64,000 nucleotides of DNA. Origin: DATLXU01 sp035575515 (GTDB lineage: Bacteria; Acidobacteriota; Blastocatellia; UBA7656). Below, piece after piece: positions 19,544 to 27,700 of the stretch. A model generated the notes under the pieces. That model worked only from the letters and a program-made list of their open reading frames with translations. It searched no databases and was not told the DNA's origin. Both the position numbers and the translations under genes were made by a program. Location: positions 1 through 64,000 of the forward strand of contig DATLXU010000060.1 in NCBI GenBank assembly GCA_035575515.1. The letters run 5' to 3'. The stretch's first letter is position 1. Each line of letters opens with the position of its first letter.

Positions 19544-19887
19544 TAATTTAGAGTCGGCCAAAGAGCAATTCAACCTGCTGAGTCCGAGTCAAAGGGAGGG
19601 ATGGCCTTCCCTGCGCATAGTTTTCTCTCAATTTTTCGGGCCATTTTGAGCTTGTAAGAGTTCTGTAAGGGTAGTGTTATACAGTTTGCTCGGCTTGTGG
19701 ACCTGTGAGAAATAGATGAGCAATGTGCCGCCGGGCTGTTTATGCCAGGTTGCTCAACGGTCGTTGGCAGGCAAGTTCAAGACAAACTGCAAGCCCTCTT
19801 AAATAGTGAAGGGCAAGCGTTAGCGCGCCCGCCCTTGAATTTCCCCTGTATCACAATAATGTGAGGCAGAAGAAAGGAGTTTACACG
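19544..19887. other. intergenic stretch, no gene seen
   Basis: About 340 bases after the BTAD regulator. A short imperfect hairpin near 19590-19613 followed by T-rich sequence may end that transcript. A possible -10 element TTATAC lies near 19678-19683. No coding frame of substance is visible here. Confidence 0.4.
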
Positions 19888-19950
19888 ATGTCAACCTACC
19901 ACGGCCCATTAAGCCATAAGTTCTTTGAAAGAACGGCCCAGTCTGATTAG
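19888..19950 (+). CDS. possible 20-residue leader peptide
   Basis: An ATG follows an AGAAAGGAG ribosome site by 7-8 bases and reads 20 codons (starting MSTYHGPLSHKFFE) to TAG at 19948-19950. The strong site and the position 30 bases ahead of the secreted protein at 19981 suggest a leader or upstream small gene. There is no other support. Confidence 0.35.
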   Translation: MSTYHGPLSHKFFERTAQSD

Positions 19951-19980
19951 CTACCAAAAGGGCGAAAGGAGGTATGTCCT

Positions 19981-21453
19981 ATGATCTCACGCAACAGAAA
20001 AACAGAAGGGCGACGAGCCAGAGGCTATCGAATGACGCATAGGCGGTATCGTCTATTAGCCGGGGCTTGCCTCAAATCGAGGAAGATAATTCTGACGATA
20101 GGAGTGATTGCCATGACTACAACGATGATTGCGCCAGTAACAATGAACGCTTCTGCAACGACTGCCGTAAGCCAGCCGCGTCTTATCGCGCTTGAGGGCA
20201 GCCCCGCGCCTGCCGAGATAGGCGGAACATATTCCAAGATCATCTCTGCCGCAGTGGATAATTCTGGCGATGTAGTTTTCAGCGCAACTCTGTCTGACTC
20301 AACCGCAAGCAGTGCGATATTGCTCAAGTCAGGAGACACCACTCGCATGCTTTTGCGATCAGGTGACAAAGCGCCTGATGGAAGCACGTACAAGAAGTTC
20401 GACGAGCTAGATGGATCATATTACAAGAGAGAGGACGGCAGAGACGGAAGGTTTTTGATATTTCGCGCTGAATTAGAAAGCAGCTCGGTGTCTGAAGGGC
20501 TTTTCCTGTGGACTCCGGCTGGGGTGCAGGCAATTGCGCTCGAAGGTGGCCAGTCTCCGATGGGGAATACCTACAAGTCGTTCGTTCAGCCAATGGTCAT
20601 TAGCGAGACGAGCATCAAGGGCGTGGTTCCTCTTTATGCCTTTGTCGCGATTATGGAAGATGGAAAGAAGTCTTTCATAATGGTTCCTGATTTTGCAGTC
20701 GGGCGTCCCGATGATGCAAGCTCGCAGGAATTCTTGTCTACGGGCCTTGTCTTAGGCGATAAGGTTGTCGAAGATTTTGTCATCTCCAGACTAGGCGCCG
20801 AGGGTGTCAGTTGCATCGCTCAAGTTCGTAATCTCAACGATAACACCTCGTATAAAGAGTTTATCTTCGTTGGATATGGATACATTCATCACGGGGGCCC
20901 GATCAGGCAGGGCGCAAAGCTCAAGCCGATTGGCAAGATTCGCCGCTTCGTAACTCCGCCGAGCATTTTCTTCCAGAATGGCGTTGCAATTTTGCAATTG
21001 AAAGGAGGGACGAGAGCTCTGGTAACCCAGGATGTGTTGCTGGGGCCAGTGATCCTTGCCAAGACGGGGGATCCCGCTCCCGGTCTGATCGGAAAAACAC
21101 TGCAAGGCTTTGGCTCTCCAGTAAGCACACCTGACTGGCCAGTTGCAGATACACCCTTTTCAGCCAGAGTACCAACAGGGATAGTCTGCCCCGTGCAACT
21201 TGGCGGCGGACAATCAGCATTATGGCTTTGGACCCGCAAAGTCGCCTTTCCAGGCCCGGATATAATCGAAACCAAGTTGTTGTTGGTTGGAGGTAAGACT
21301 GATGATGGGCAGGGGCCGATGTTACAGTCATTCTCTCCAATAAACATCACTAACAGGGGTGCGCTTCTGCTTCGCGGCACGGTTGGCGAAGGCGGTCAGG
21401 CGCGTGAAGGATTGTTTGTTATCGAGGGGCTGTTTGACGAACAACCGCAGTAA
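19981..21453 (+). CDS. secreted repeat protein, DUF7453-like
   Basis: A 490-residue exported protein. The N-terminus is basic with a long hydrophobic segment (residues about 33-55) typical of an export signal; GGAGG lies 8 bases before the ATG. The mature part carries several copies of a loose repeat of the type LEGSPAPAEIGGTYSK, LRSGDKAPDGSTYKKF, LEGGQSPMGNTYKSF and AKTGDPAPGLIGKTLQGF, interleaved with DNSGDVVFSATL-like strands. That pattern resembles the beta-propeller-like secreted proteins grouped under DUF7453, whose function is unknown. It is followed after 24 bases by another exported protein, so the two may be co-expressed. Confidence 0.78.
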   Translation: MISRNRKTEGRRARGYRMTHRRYRLLAGACLKSRKIILTIGVIAMTTTMIAPVTMNASATTAVSQPRLIALEGSPAPAEIGGTYSKIISAAVDNSGDVVFSATLSDSTASSAILLKSGDTTRMLLRSGDKAPDGSTYKKFDELDGSYYKREDGRDGRFLIFRAELESSSVSEGLFLWTPAGVQAIALEGGQSPMGNTYKSFVQPMVISETSIKGVVPLYAFVAIMEDGKKSFIMVPDFAVGRPDDASSQEFLSTGLVLGDKVVEDFVISRLGAEGVSCIAQVRNLNDNTSYKEFIFVGYGYIHHGGPIRQGAKLKPIGKIRRFVTPPSIFFQNGVAILQLKGGTRALVTQDVLLGPVILAKTGDPAPGLIGKTLQGFGSPVSTPDWPVADTPFSARVPTGIVCPVQLGGGQSALWLWTRKVAFPGPDIIETKLLLVGGKTDDGQGPMLQSFSPINITNRGALLLRGTVGEGGQAREGLFVIEGLFDEQPQ

Positions 21454-21477
21454 AGCCCGGCGGTCGGAGGTGGTTGT

Positions 21478-21990
21478 ATGAAATCACGTAAGTCGAAGAC
21501 GCGCGCAAAAAAGCGCAGAGGTGAGCGGCTGATGCGCGGATGGCGAAATGCCTGCGTCAAATTGCTGACGACGGGCGCTCTCATCTTGATTGTAGCATTC
21601 ACCGCATCGGCTGCCTATCAGCAGCCGCCGATTCGCGTTCGCGCATCGGAACTGGATCGAATGCCACTTATCGTCGGCTCGCTTAAGATCACGCTCACTC
21701 AGTTCAGAGGCAGCTTCCTGAAAGTTGGAAGCGGCTCTGTCGAGGCGCAGGTCGAAAACACCGCGACAGGCTTCGCGACTTTCTCTCCGCAGAAGCTCTC
21801 GTTTGTGGGAAGCGACAATACGCAAGCCGACGTTCTGGCCATCCAGTCAGGCGACCAGTACTGGCCCGCTGCCGACAGAAGCATAGCGCCGGGCGCGCGC
21901 ATAAAAGAGTTCTACGCGCTCACGGACAAAGTGCATTTGCCTGCGCGCCTTTACTATGACGAGAAACTGATTGCGGTTATTGTCGAATGA
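21478..21990 (+). CDS. exported protein of unknown function
   Basis: A 170-residue protein preceded by GGAGG 9 bases before its ATG. The first 25 residues are very basic (MKSRKSKTRAKKRRGERLM), followed by a hydrophobic segment (LLTTGALILIVAFTASAA), an unusually long n-region for a signal peptide. The mature part is about 120 residues with beta-strand-like sequence (GSLKITLTQFRGSFLKVGSG, VEAQVENTATGFATFSPQKL) that could form an immunoglobulin-like sandwich. I do not recognise a family. It follows the DUF7453-like gene closely on the same strand. Confidence 0.7.
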   Translation: MKSRKSKTRAKKRRGERLMRGWRNACVKLLTTGALILIVAFTASAAYQQPPIRVRASELDRMPLIVGSLKITLTQFRGSFLKVGSGSVEAQVENTATGFATFSPQKLSFVGSDNTQADVLAIQSGDQYWPAADRSIAPGARIKEFYALTDKVHLPARLYYDEKLIAVIVE

Positions 21991-22186
21991 TACTGACAGA
22001 CGAAAGCGGCAACCGCGCTAGCCGATTTTCGCGCCACAGGATGGTCGGTCCGAAGCGCAACAAGAAGACGACCGCGTAAAACAAATATCACTGAGTTTGT
22101 TCAGATCGTCAGCGGCGACGACCTGACACAAAGAAACGGCGGGTCGGACTGCAGCTTACTGCCCGTCATCTTTTGAGGAGAGCGAA

Positions 22187-22789
22187 ATGCCAAGAACATT
22201 ATTGATTGCTTGTTTGCTTTTTCTGCCCTTAACGGCGAAAGCGCAGGAGCAGCCGAGAGCCGAAGTGTTTGGAGGCTACTCGTTTTTTCACACAGACGGC
22301 GGAGGCAATCTGCACGGATGGAATGCGTCGGTAGCCGGAAATTTGAACAAATGGTTTGGGGTAGTCGCCGACTTCAGCGGCCACTACGGATCAGAATCGT
22401 TTCAAGCAGTTCCTCCTGAAGCCGTAGGTCCTTTCCCACCTCTACCTCGCCTGGCAACCAGCATTGATAGCAATCTGCACCTATTCTTGGCCGGGCCGCG
22501 TCTCTCCTACCGCGAACATGACAGGTTGATTCCATTCGGACACTTATTGCTGGGTGTGGCTCGTTCCCATGTGGATGGAAAGTTTGAGGGATCGACTTTC
22601 ATTGTACGTTTTAACGATACCAGCACCGCATTTTCCATGGCTCTGGGAGGAGGCCTTGACGTGAAGTTAAGCGGGCGCGTCGCCCTTCGACTCATTCAGG
22701 CTGACTACCTGCTGACGCGCTTCAATGACAACACGCAGCATAACGCGCGAATATCGGTCGGGGTTGTCTTCCGCTTCGGGATGAAATAG
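22187..22789 (+). CDS. small outer-membrane beta-barrel protein
   Basis: A 200-residue protein with a signal peptide (MPRTLLIACLLFLPLTAKAQ) and alternating strands typical of the OmpA-like/OmpW-like porin family: AEVFGGYSFFHTDGG, WNASVAGNLNKWFGVVADFS, LFLAGPRLSYR, and a C-terminal strand ISVGVVFRFGMK. It starts 7 bases after GAGGAG. Such 8-stranded barrels sit in the outer membrane. The function cannot be told from sequence. It is followed by the DUF4177 protein with a short gap. Confidence 0.8.
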   Translation: MPRTLLIACLLFLPLTAKAQEQPRAEVFGGYSFFHTDGGGNLHGWNASVAGNLNKWFGVVADFSGHYGSESFQAVPPEAVGPFPPLPRLATSIDSNLHLFLAGPRLSYREHDRLIPFGHLLLGVARSHVDGKFEGSTFIVRFNDTSTAFSMALGGGLDVKLSGRVALRLIQADYLLTRFNDNTQHNARISVGVVFRFGMK

Positions 22790-22825
22790 ATCATCCAATC
22801 TCGGCTTCGATCAGGAGGTGCACTT

Positions 22826-23077
22826 ATGAGATCGCGATTTTATCTTCTCTTGCTTGCGCTGGCCATTGTGCTGGCGAGCGCATTTAACTGGAGCGAGCAT
22901 GGACAAACTACTTCGAGAACGGTCTATGAGTACAAGGTGATGTTCGACGCGAATGCAAACAATGAGAAGAAGCTGAACGAGATGGCAACACAAGGATGGG
23001 AGCTTGTGGCAATAAGAACGGTAGTCTTTCAAGGCAACGACACCGGAGGCTATTACTACTTCAAGCGCGCCAAGTGA
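22826..23077 (+). CDS. DUF4177 family small exported protein
   Basis: An 83-residue protein with an N-terminal hydrophobic segment (MRSRFYLLLLALAIVLASA) and a single DUF4177-like domain: YEYKVMF, LNEMATQGWELVAIRTV and a C-terminal YYYFKRAK. The ATG has a strong AGGAGG ribosome site. Proteins with this roughly 50-residue fold are widespread; their role is unknown. The broken Tat-signal gene begins 24 bases after its stop. Confidence 0.82.
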   Translation: MRSRFYLLLLALAIVLASAFNWSEHGQTTSRTVYEYKVMFDANANNEKKLNEMATQGWELVAIRTVVFQGNDTGGYYYFKRAK

Positions 23078-23101
23078 GCGAGCCTGCTGGAGCAACGCCA
23101 T

Positions 23102-23414
23102 ATGTCGCAAAAGCAAAGCTTTGAAGCAGCGAGCCACGAAGAAAAGGAATGGCAAATAGCGCGCAGGAGCTTCATTCGCATTTAACGTTGTTGGATGCCT
23201 TGCCGCGCCGCTTTTGTCGAGCGGCGCAGAGGGTGCGCTGGCCGGAGGCAGCGAGTCCGGCTCGATTACCCTCGATGGGATGCTCACATACTTCAGCGCG
23301 CCGCAGGGTGAGAGGCTTCCTGCCGGTGTCTGGAGAATAATCTGCGGCGATCTCAGTCAGGAAATCCATATCAATGACAGCCCTGCAACGGTCAACCTCA
23401 CGAGCGTTGACTGA
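23102..23414 (+). pseudogene. Tat-signal protein gene, frameshifted
   Basis: ATG at 23102 opens a frame giving MSQKQSFEAASHEEKEWQIA and then ARRSFIRI, a twin-arginine motif, which stops at a TAA at once. A +1 shift continues as FNVVGCLAAPLL, a hydrophobic Tat core, then GSITLDGMLTYFSAPQGE and on to the TGA at 23412-23414. So the gene is split inside its signal peptide. The mature part is only about 65 residues and is a shortened paralogue of the protein at 359-1204, which is broken in the same part of its signal. It is probably co-transcribed with the DUF4177 gene. A sequencing error cannot be excluded. Confidence 0.7.
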
Positions 23415-23496
23415 GATCAAGCTGGCAACTCTCTTTTCACTACAAAGTCGAATATAGCGGTTTGCAAATGAATGCGACCGGAACGGTTTAAACAGA

Positions 23497-23568
23497 TTTG
23501 GAGTGCGGCGAGCGTGTCGCCGCTTTGGACACGACTGAAAAGCGGCGACACGCTCGCCGCACTCCAAA
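23497..23568. repeat. 29-bp perfect inverted repeat
   Basis: Arms 23497-23525 and 23540-23568 are perfect reverse complements (core GAGTGCGGCGAGCGTGTCGC), with a 14-base loop. It lies between the broken Tat-signal gene and the dnaJ 3-prime end. It looks like a dispersed palindromic element as much as a terminator. Confidence 0.8.
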
Positions 23569-23644
23569 ATCGCATCAGTCTCGCCCAATTGCAAATAGCT
23601 ATAGAGTGAAAAATCGCAGCGCATTACCTTGTCGCTGAACGCAG

Positions 23645-23679
23645 AAGGCCGATAAAGATTCCTCACTCTTTACGGCCTT
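23645..23679 (+). terminator. possible terminator hairpin
   Basis: AAGGCCG-A-TAAAGA pairs with TCTTTACGGCCTT across an 8-base loop with one bulged base; a CTTTT follows shortly after. It lies in the roughly 340-base gap between the rightward pseudogene and the leftward dnaJ and could serve either. Confidence 0.5.
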
Positions 23680-23751
23680 CCTGTCTTTTGGGCGAGTTTC
23701 GTCAAATGTGTTTGTTTGTTGAGATGGGTTAGGCCACGCTCGCCCCAGATG

Positions 23752-24870
23752 CTAGCCGAAAATGTTTTTAACTTTGTCAATGATCCCGCCGTCTTCCTGG
23801 TGGCCGTCTGTGTTTTCGAGCTTGGCGAGTTCTTCGAGCAACCGGCGCTGCTCGCGCGAAAGGCTCGTCGGGGTCACAATGCTCACAGCTACATACAAAT
23901 CGCCTCGCCCGCGACCGCCTAAGACAGGCATCCCCTTTCCTCTCAATCGAAACACGGTTCCGGTCTGCGTGCCTTCTTCGATATGCACCTTCTCTTCGCC
24001 ATCAAGCGTCGGAACATTGATGTCTGCGCCGAGTGCGGCTTGCGTGAATGAAATTGGAATCGTGCAATAGAGATTCGCGTCGCGGCGATCAAAAACTTCG
24101 TGCTCTTTGACGTGAACAATGACGTAGAGGTCGCCGCGCGGCGCGCCCAACTCGCCCGCTTCGCCTTCGCCCGATATCCGCAGCCGCGATCCCGTATCAA
24201 CTCCGGCGGGAACTTTTATCTCAAGCGTCTTTTCTCGTTCGACTCTTCCTTCGCCGTGACACTCGCGACAAGCTTTCTTAATCACCTTGCCCGCGCCGCG
24301 ACAGACAGAGCATGTCCGCGCCACGGAAAAGAACCCCTGCTGATAACGAACCTGCCCCGTGCCCTGACAGGTTGAGCAGCGCGCGGGCTGCGAGCCTTCA
24401 GCCGCGCCCGTGCCGTGACACGTTTCGCACGTTTCAAGTCGCGGCACGCGAATCTTCGTCTTCAGCCCCGCCGCCGCTTCTTCCAAAGTTATCTCGATGT
24501 CGTAGCGAAGGTCGGCGCCGCGTCGCGGTCCCTGACGACGGCTCCCGCGAGTGCCGAACACATCGCCAAACCCGAACAGATCGAACAGGTCTTCAAATCC
24601 CGGAAAGCCCTGACCAAATCCCGCGCCCGCTCCGGCAGCCGCGCCCACGCCCGCGTGACCATAGCGGTCATAACGCGCGCGAAGCTCCGGCTGAGACAAT
24701 ACCTGATAGGCTTCGTTTATCTCCTTGAATTTTTCTTCCGCGTCTTTGTCGCCGGGATTTTTATCTGGATGGTATTTGACGGCCAGGCGGCGATACGCCT
24801 GCTTGAGTTCCTGTTCATTGGCGTTGCGCTGTACGCCGAGTATTTCGTAGTAGTCGCGTTTGCTGCTCAA
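23752..24870 (-). CDS. dnaJ: chaperone DnaJ
   Basis: A 372-residue type I J-protein. The J domain (residues about 5-70) has the essential HPD in YHPDKNPGD. It is followed by a Gly/Ala/Phe-rich linker (GVGAAAGAGAGFGQGFPGFE), the four CxxCxGxG zinc motifs (CETCHGTG, CSTCQGTG, CSVCRGAG, CRECHGEG) and the C-terminal substrate-binding domains. It stimulates the ATPase of DnaK in the cytoplasm. It is the last gene of hrcA-grpE-dnaK-dnaJ. The start codon is TTG at 24870, with AGGAA a few bases before; no ATG is available nearby. A heptad-repeat hairpin lies just upstream, between dnaK and dnaJ. Confidence 0.96.
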   Translation of the reverse strand: MSSKRDYYEILGVQRNANEQELKQAYRRLAVKYHPDKNPGDKDAEEKFKEINEAYQVLSQPELRARYDRYGHAGVGAAAGAGAGFGQGFPGFEDLFDLFGFGDVFGTRGSRRQGPRRGADLRYDIEITLEEAAAGLKTKIRVPRLETCETCHGTGAAEGSQPARCSTCQGTGQVRYQQGFFSVARTCSVCRGAGKVIKKACRECHGEGRVEREKTLEIKVPAGVDTGSRLRISGEGEAGELGAPRGDLYVIVHVKEHEVFDRRDANLYCTIPISFTQAALGADINVPTLDGEEKVHIEEGTQTGTVFRLRGKGMPVLGGRGRGDLYVAVSIVTPTSLSREQRRLLEELAKLENTDGHQEDGGIIDKVKNIFG

Positions 24871-24883
24871 TATTATTTCCTGA

Positions 24884-24956
24884 GTTTCTGGTCTCTAGTT
24901 TCTGGTTTCTGGTTTCTATCTCCGAGTTGCGTACAAACAACCAGAAACTAGAAACC
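24884..24956. repeat. heptad-unit hairpin, unit GTTTCTG, dnaK-dnaJ gap
   Basis: Five consecutive 7-base units of the form GTTTCTG/A run from 24884 to 24918 and CAGAAAC TAGAAAC units lie at 24942-24955. Segment 24890-24905 pairs with 24941-24956 in 15 of 16 positions. It lies inside the operon, between dnaK and the dnaJ ribosome site. Confidence 0.75.
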
Positions 24957-25014
24957 AAAACCGCCGCGCGCCAAAGGCGCATCTTCTGCCATGGAAACCA
25001 GATTATAGCAAACT

Positions 25015-26883
25015 CTACGACACTTCTGACAATGGAGTCGCCTCTTCATCCTTTTCGTGCACGGGGCTTGACGCGAGCGCGGTCGGATGAAACATCGCGT
25101 CGGTAATCAACCGAGCGGCCCGCTCCAACTGCTCAAGCGCGCGGCGCACCTCCGGCGCGTCTTCCGATACAACGGCCTTGCGCGCCTCTTCGAGCGCGTC
25201 GCGCACGAATTCCTGATCCGCGCCCGACAGCATCCAGCCGAACTCCGTGAAAGAGCGCACGGTGTTCTGCATCAAGCCTTCGAGCCGGTTGCGCGCGATG
25301 ATCACCTCCTTCATCCGCTTGTCGTTTTCGACGTTGCGATTGGCTTCTTCGATCAAATCATAGATTTCTGATGCCGACAGTCCCGACGACGGGGTTATTC
25401 GCATAGCCTGCTCAAGCCCTGTCATTTTGTCGCGCGCCGAAACAGAGACTATGCCGTCGGCATCAACCTCGAAGGTGACTTCGATCTGCGGCAATCCGCG
25501 CGGCGCAGACGGAATGCCTACAAGCTCGAACTTGGCGAGGCTGCGATTGCCCGCAGCGATTTCGCGTTCGCCTTGCAGAACGTGAACCTCGACGACCTGC
25601 TGGTTGTCCGCGACGGTCGTAAATACGAGGCTCTTTTTAGTCGGGATGGTCGAGTTGCGATCCAGAATCTTTGTGAACAATCCGCCGCGCGTTTCTATCC
25701 CCAAGCTGAGCGGGATGACATCGAGCAGTATCAAATCCTTAACGTCGCCCGTCAGCACGCCCGCTTGAATCGCCGCGCCGATGGCTACGACTTCATCGGG
25801 ATTGATTTCAATCGAAGGCTCGCGCTGAAAGATTTCTCTCACGCGATTGATAATTATCGGCGAGCGCGTCTGCCCGCCTACGAGCAACACCTTCGTTATC
25901 TCGGACGGCGAGAGCTTCGCATCGCGCAGCGCCTTCTGACACGGCTCGACAGTACGCTCTACTAAGTCCTCGACAAGCTCTTCAAACTTCTGGCGCGTGA
26001 GCGTCTTATTGAAATGCTTCGGGCCGGTCTGGTCTGCGGCGATGAACGGCAGGTTCAACTGCGACTCCATCGCTGTCGAAAGCTCGCACTTGGCGCGCTC
26101 GGCTGCCTCTTTCAATCTTTGCAGCGCGAGCCGGTCGGTGTGCAGATCAATTCCGGTCTCCTGCTTGAACGTCTCAATCATCCAATCTACGATTCGCTGA
26201 TCAAAGTCTTCACCGCCGAGGAATGAATCGCCACACGTCGAGAGCACTTCAAACACGCCGTCGTTCATCTCCATGATCGAAATATCGAACGTGCCGCCGC
26301 CGAGATCATAGACTGCAACTTTTTCGTGCTCTTTCTTGCCAAGCCCGTAGGCGAGCGCGGCAGCCGTCGGCTCATTGATGATGCGCTGAACGTTTAACCC
26401 TGCAATCTTGCCTGCGTCTTTAGTGGCCTGCCGCTGTATGTCGTCGAAGTAAGCCGGAACGGTGATGATGGCTTCGGTCACTTCGTCGCCGAGGAATTCT
26501 TCAGCCGCCAGCTTCAATCGTTGAAGCAGGATAGCTGAGATTTCAGGCGGAGAATAATCGCGCCCGCGCGCGCGCACACGGCAGTCGCCGTTCGAGGCTT
26601 CGCTGATCTCGTAAGCGCAAACCTCGCGCGCCCGCGCGACTTCCGCCGAGTTGTACTTGCGACCAATGAGTCGCTTGACGGCGTAGATTGTGTTAGCAGA
26701 ATTTGTGATCGCCTGCCGCTTGGCTATCTGGCCTATCAACCGTTCGCCCTTCTCGGTGAAAGCAACAACCGATGGCGTAGTTCGCCCGCCTTCCTTGTTC
26801 GGGATTATCTGAGTGATGCCGCCCTCAAGAATCGCCACGCACGAATTGGTCGTGCCCAAATCTATTCCAATGACTTTGCCCAT
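25015..26883 (-). CDS. dnaK: chaperone DnaK (Hsp70)
   Basis: A 622-residue Hsp70. The ATPase domain has the family signatures GIDLGTTNSCVAI, VYDLGGGTFDISIM and VLLVGGQTRSPII, and the substrate domain begins at the linker DVKDLILLDVIPLSLGIET. It binds unfolded peptides with DnaJ and GrpE. The lid is present, but the C-terminal tail is short and ends in ATPLSEVS rather than the usual acidic EEV-like tail, so the protein is slightly shorter than the usual roughly 635-640 residues. It begins with ATG after GGAGG. It sits between grpE (upstream) and dnaJ (downstream). Confidence 0.97.
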   Translation of the reverse strand: MGKVIGIDLGTTNSCVAILEGGITQIIPNKEGGRTTPSVVAFTEKGERLIGQIAKRQAITNSANTIYAVKRLIGRKYNSAEVARAREVCAYEISEASNGDCRVRARGRDYSPPEISAILLQRLKLAAEEFLGDEVTEAIITVPAYFDDIQRQATKDAGKIAGLNVQRIINEPTAAALAYGLGKKEHEKVAVYDLGGGTFDISIMEMNDGVFEVLSTCGDSFLGGEDFDQRIVDWMIETFKQETGIDLHTDRLALQRLKEAAERAKCELSTAMESQLNLPFIAADQTGPKHFNKTLTRQKFEELVEDLVERTVEPCQKALRDAKLSPSEITKVLLVGGQTRSPIIINRVREIFQREPSIEINPDEVVAIGAAIQAGVLTGDVKDLILLDVIPLSLGIETRGGLFTKILDRNSTIPTKKSLVFTTVADNQQVVEVHVLQGEREIAAGNRSLAKFELVGIPSAPRGLPQIEVTFEVDADGIVSVSARDKMTGLEQAMRITPSSGLSASEIYDLIEEANRNVENDKRMKEVIIARNRLEGLMQNTVRSFTEFGWMLSGADQEFVRDALEEARKAVVSEDAPEVRRALEQLERAARLITDAMFHPTALASSPVHEKDEEATPLSEVS

Positions 26884-26959
26884 AAGTCTAGCCTCCTAAC
26901 GAAATCGAAACCGAGAAAGGTGCACGGGGTCTGGATTAGCAATTAGGGGCGGGAATCTC

Positions 26960-27015
26960 AGTTGCCAGTTGCCGGAAAAAAGCGCCTCTTAACCGGCAAC
27001 TGACAACTGGCAACT
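26960..27015. repeat. heptad-unit hairpin, unit GTTGCCA, grpE-dnaK gap
   Basis: AGTTGCCAGTTGCCGG (26960-26975) pairs with 26993-27008 in 15 of 16 positions; a further GGCAAC unit follows in the same 7-base phase. The right arm nearly touches the grpE stop codon at 27014. Confidence 0.75.
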
Positions 27016-27670
27016 ATTTTTCGGGGCTGGAAGCGACCTTGACGCGCGCGGGGCGAAGCAATTTATCGCCCATCTTGTAACCGCGCTGAAACTCTTCGAT
27101 CACAGTGTTCTCTTCGTGCTCTTCGCTCGGCTCGATCGTCACCGCTTCGTGCAGGTGAGGATCGAAGCTCTGGCCTACGGCTTCGACCGGCTCAAGTCCA
27201 AACTTTAAGAGCGCATCGTTGAACTGCTTATGAATCAGCTCGACGCCGTGCTTGAGGCTCGCCGCGTCGCCTTCACTTCGCTCTATGCTCGAAAGCGCGC
27301 GCTCGAAATTGTCAACAATCGGCAACAATTCAAGCAGCACTTCGGCGCGTGCGCGCTGATAGGTTTCGCCTCGCTCGCGCTCGACTCGCTTGCGATAATT
27401 TTCAAACTCGGCCTGCCGCCGAAGCAACTGATCGTAAAGCGCGGCCTTCTCCTGCGCGAGTTGATCCACCTGAGCTTGCAAGCGCGCAACCGCGTCGTCA
27501 GCTTGCGGCTTCGGATCATCGGAAGCCGCCGCGCCGTCAGCATCAACATCAGATGCGCTCAGGTTTTCAATCGCCTGCTCGTCTGGGGCCGACGCGCTTG
27601 CCTCTTCTGCTCTCAAATCTTCTTCGCCGTCAATCTGAATCGGTATTTCCCTCGGTTCGTTTTTTTTCAT
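27014..27670 (-). CDS. grpE: nucleotide exchange factor GrpE
   Basis: A 218-residue GrpE. The acidic, disordered N-terminus (residues 1-65) is followed by the long dimerising helix (VARLQAQVDQLAQEKAALYD) and the core motif RRQAEFENYRKRVERER, then LLPIVDNFERAL and the C-terminal beta domain with GQSFDPHLHEAVTIEPSEEHEENTV cut into its usual elements. It releases ADP from DnaK in the cytoplasm. It follows hrcA by 30 bases and precedes dnaK, matching the common hrcA-grpE-dnaK-dnaJ order. Confidence 0.96.
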   Translation of the reverse strand: MKKNEPREIPIQIDGEEDLRAEEASASAPDEQAIENLSASDVDADGAAASDDPKPQADDAVARLQAQVDQLAQEKAALYDQLLRRQAEFENYRKRVERERGETYQRARAEVLLELLPIVDNFERALSSIERSEGDAASLKHGVELIHKQFNDALLKFGLEPVEAVGQSFDPHLHEAVTIEPSEEHEENTVIEEFQRGYKMGDKLLRPARVKVASSPEK

Positions 27671-27700
27671 CTCTTGCCTGTTCTCAACACTCTTAAATCA

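Noticed and set aside
15611..23752. Integrated mobile island bounded by dnaJ ends
   Set aside because: No integrase, transposase or short perfect direct repeat is seen; the remnant is too diverged to be a fresh attachment site. Kept only as a hypothesis in the findings.
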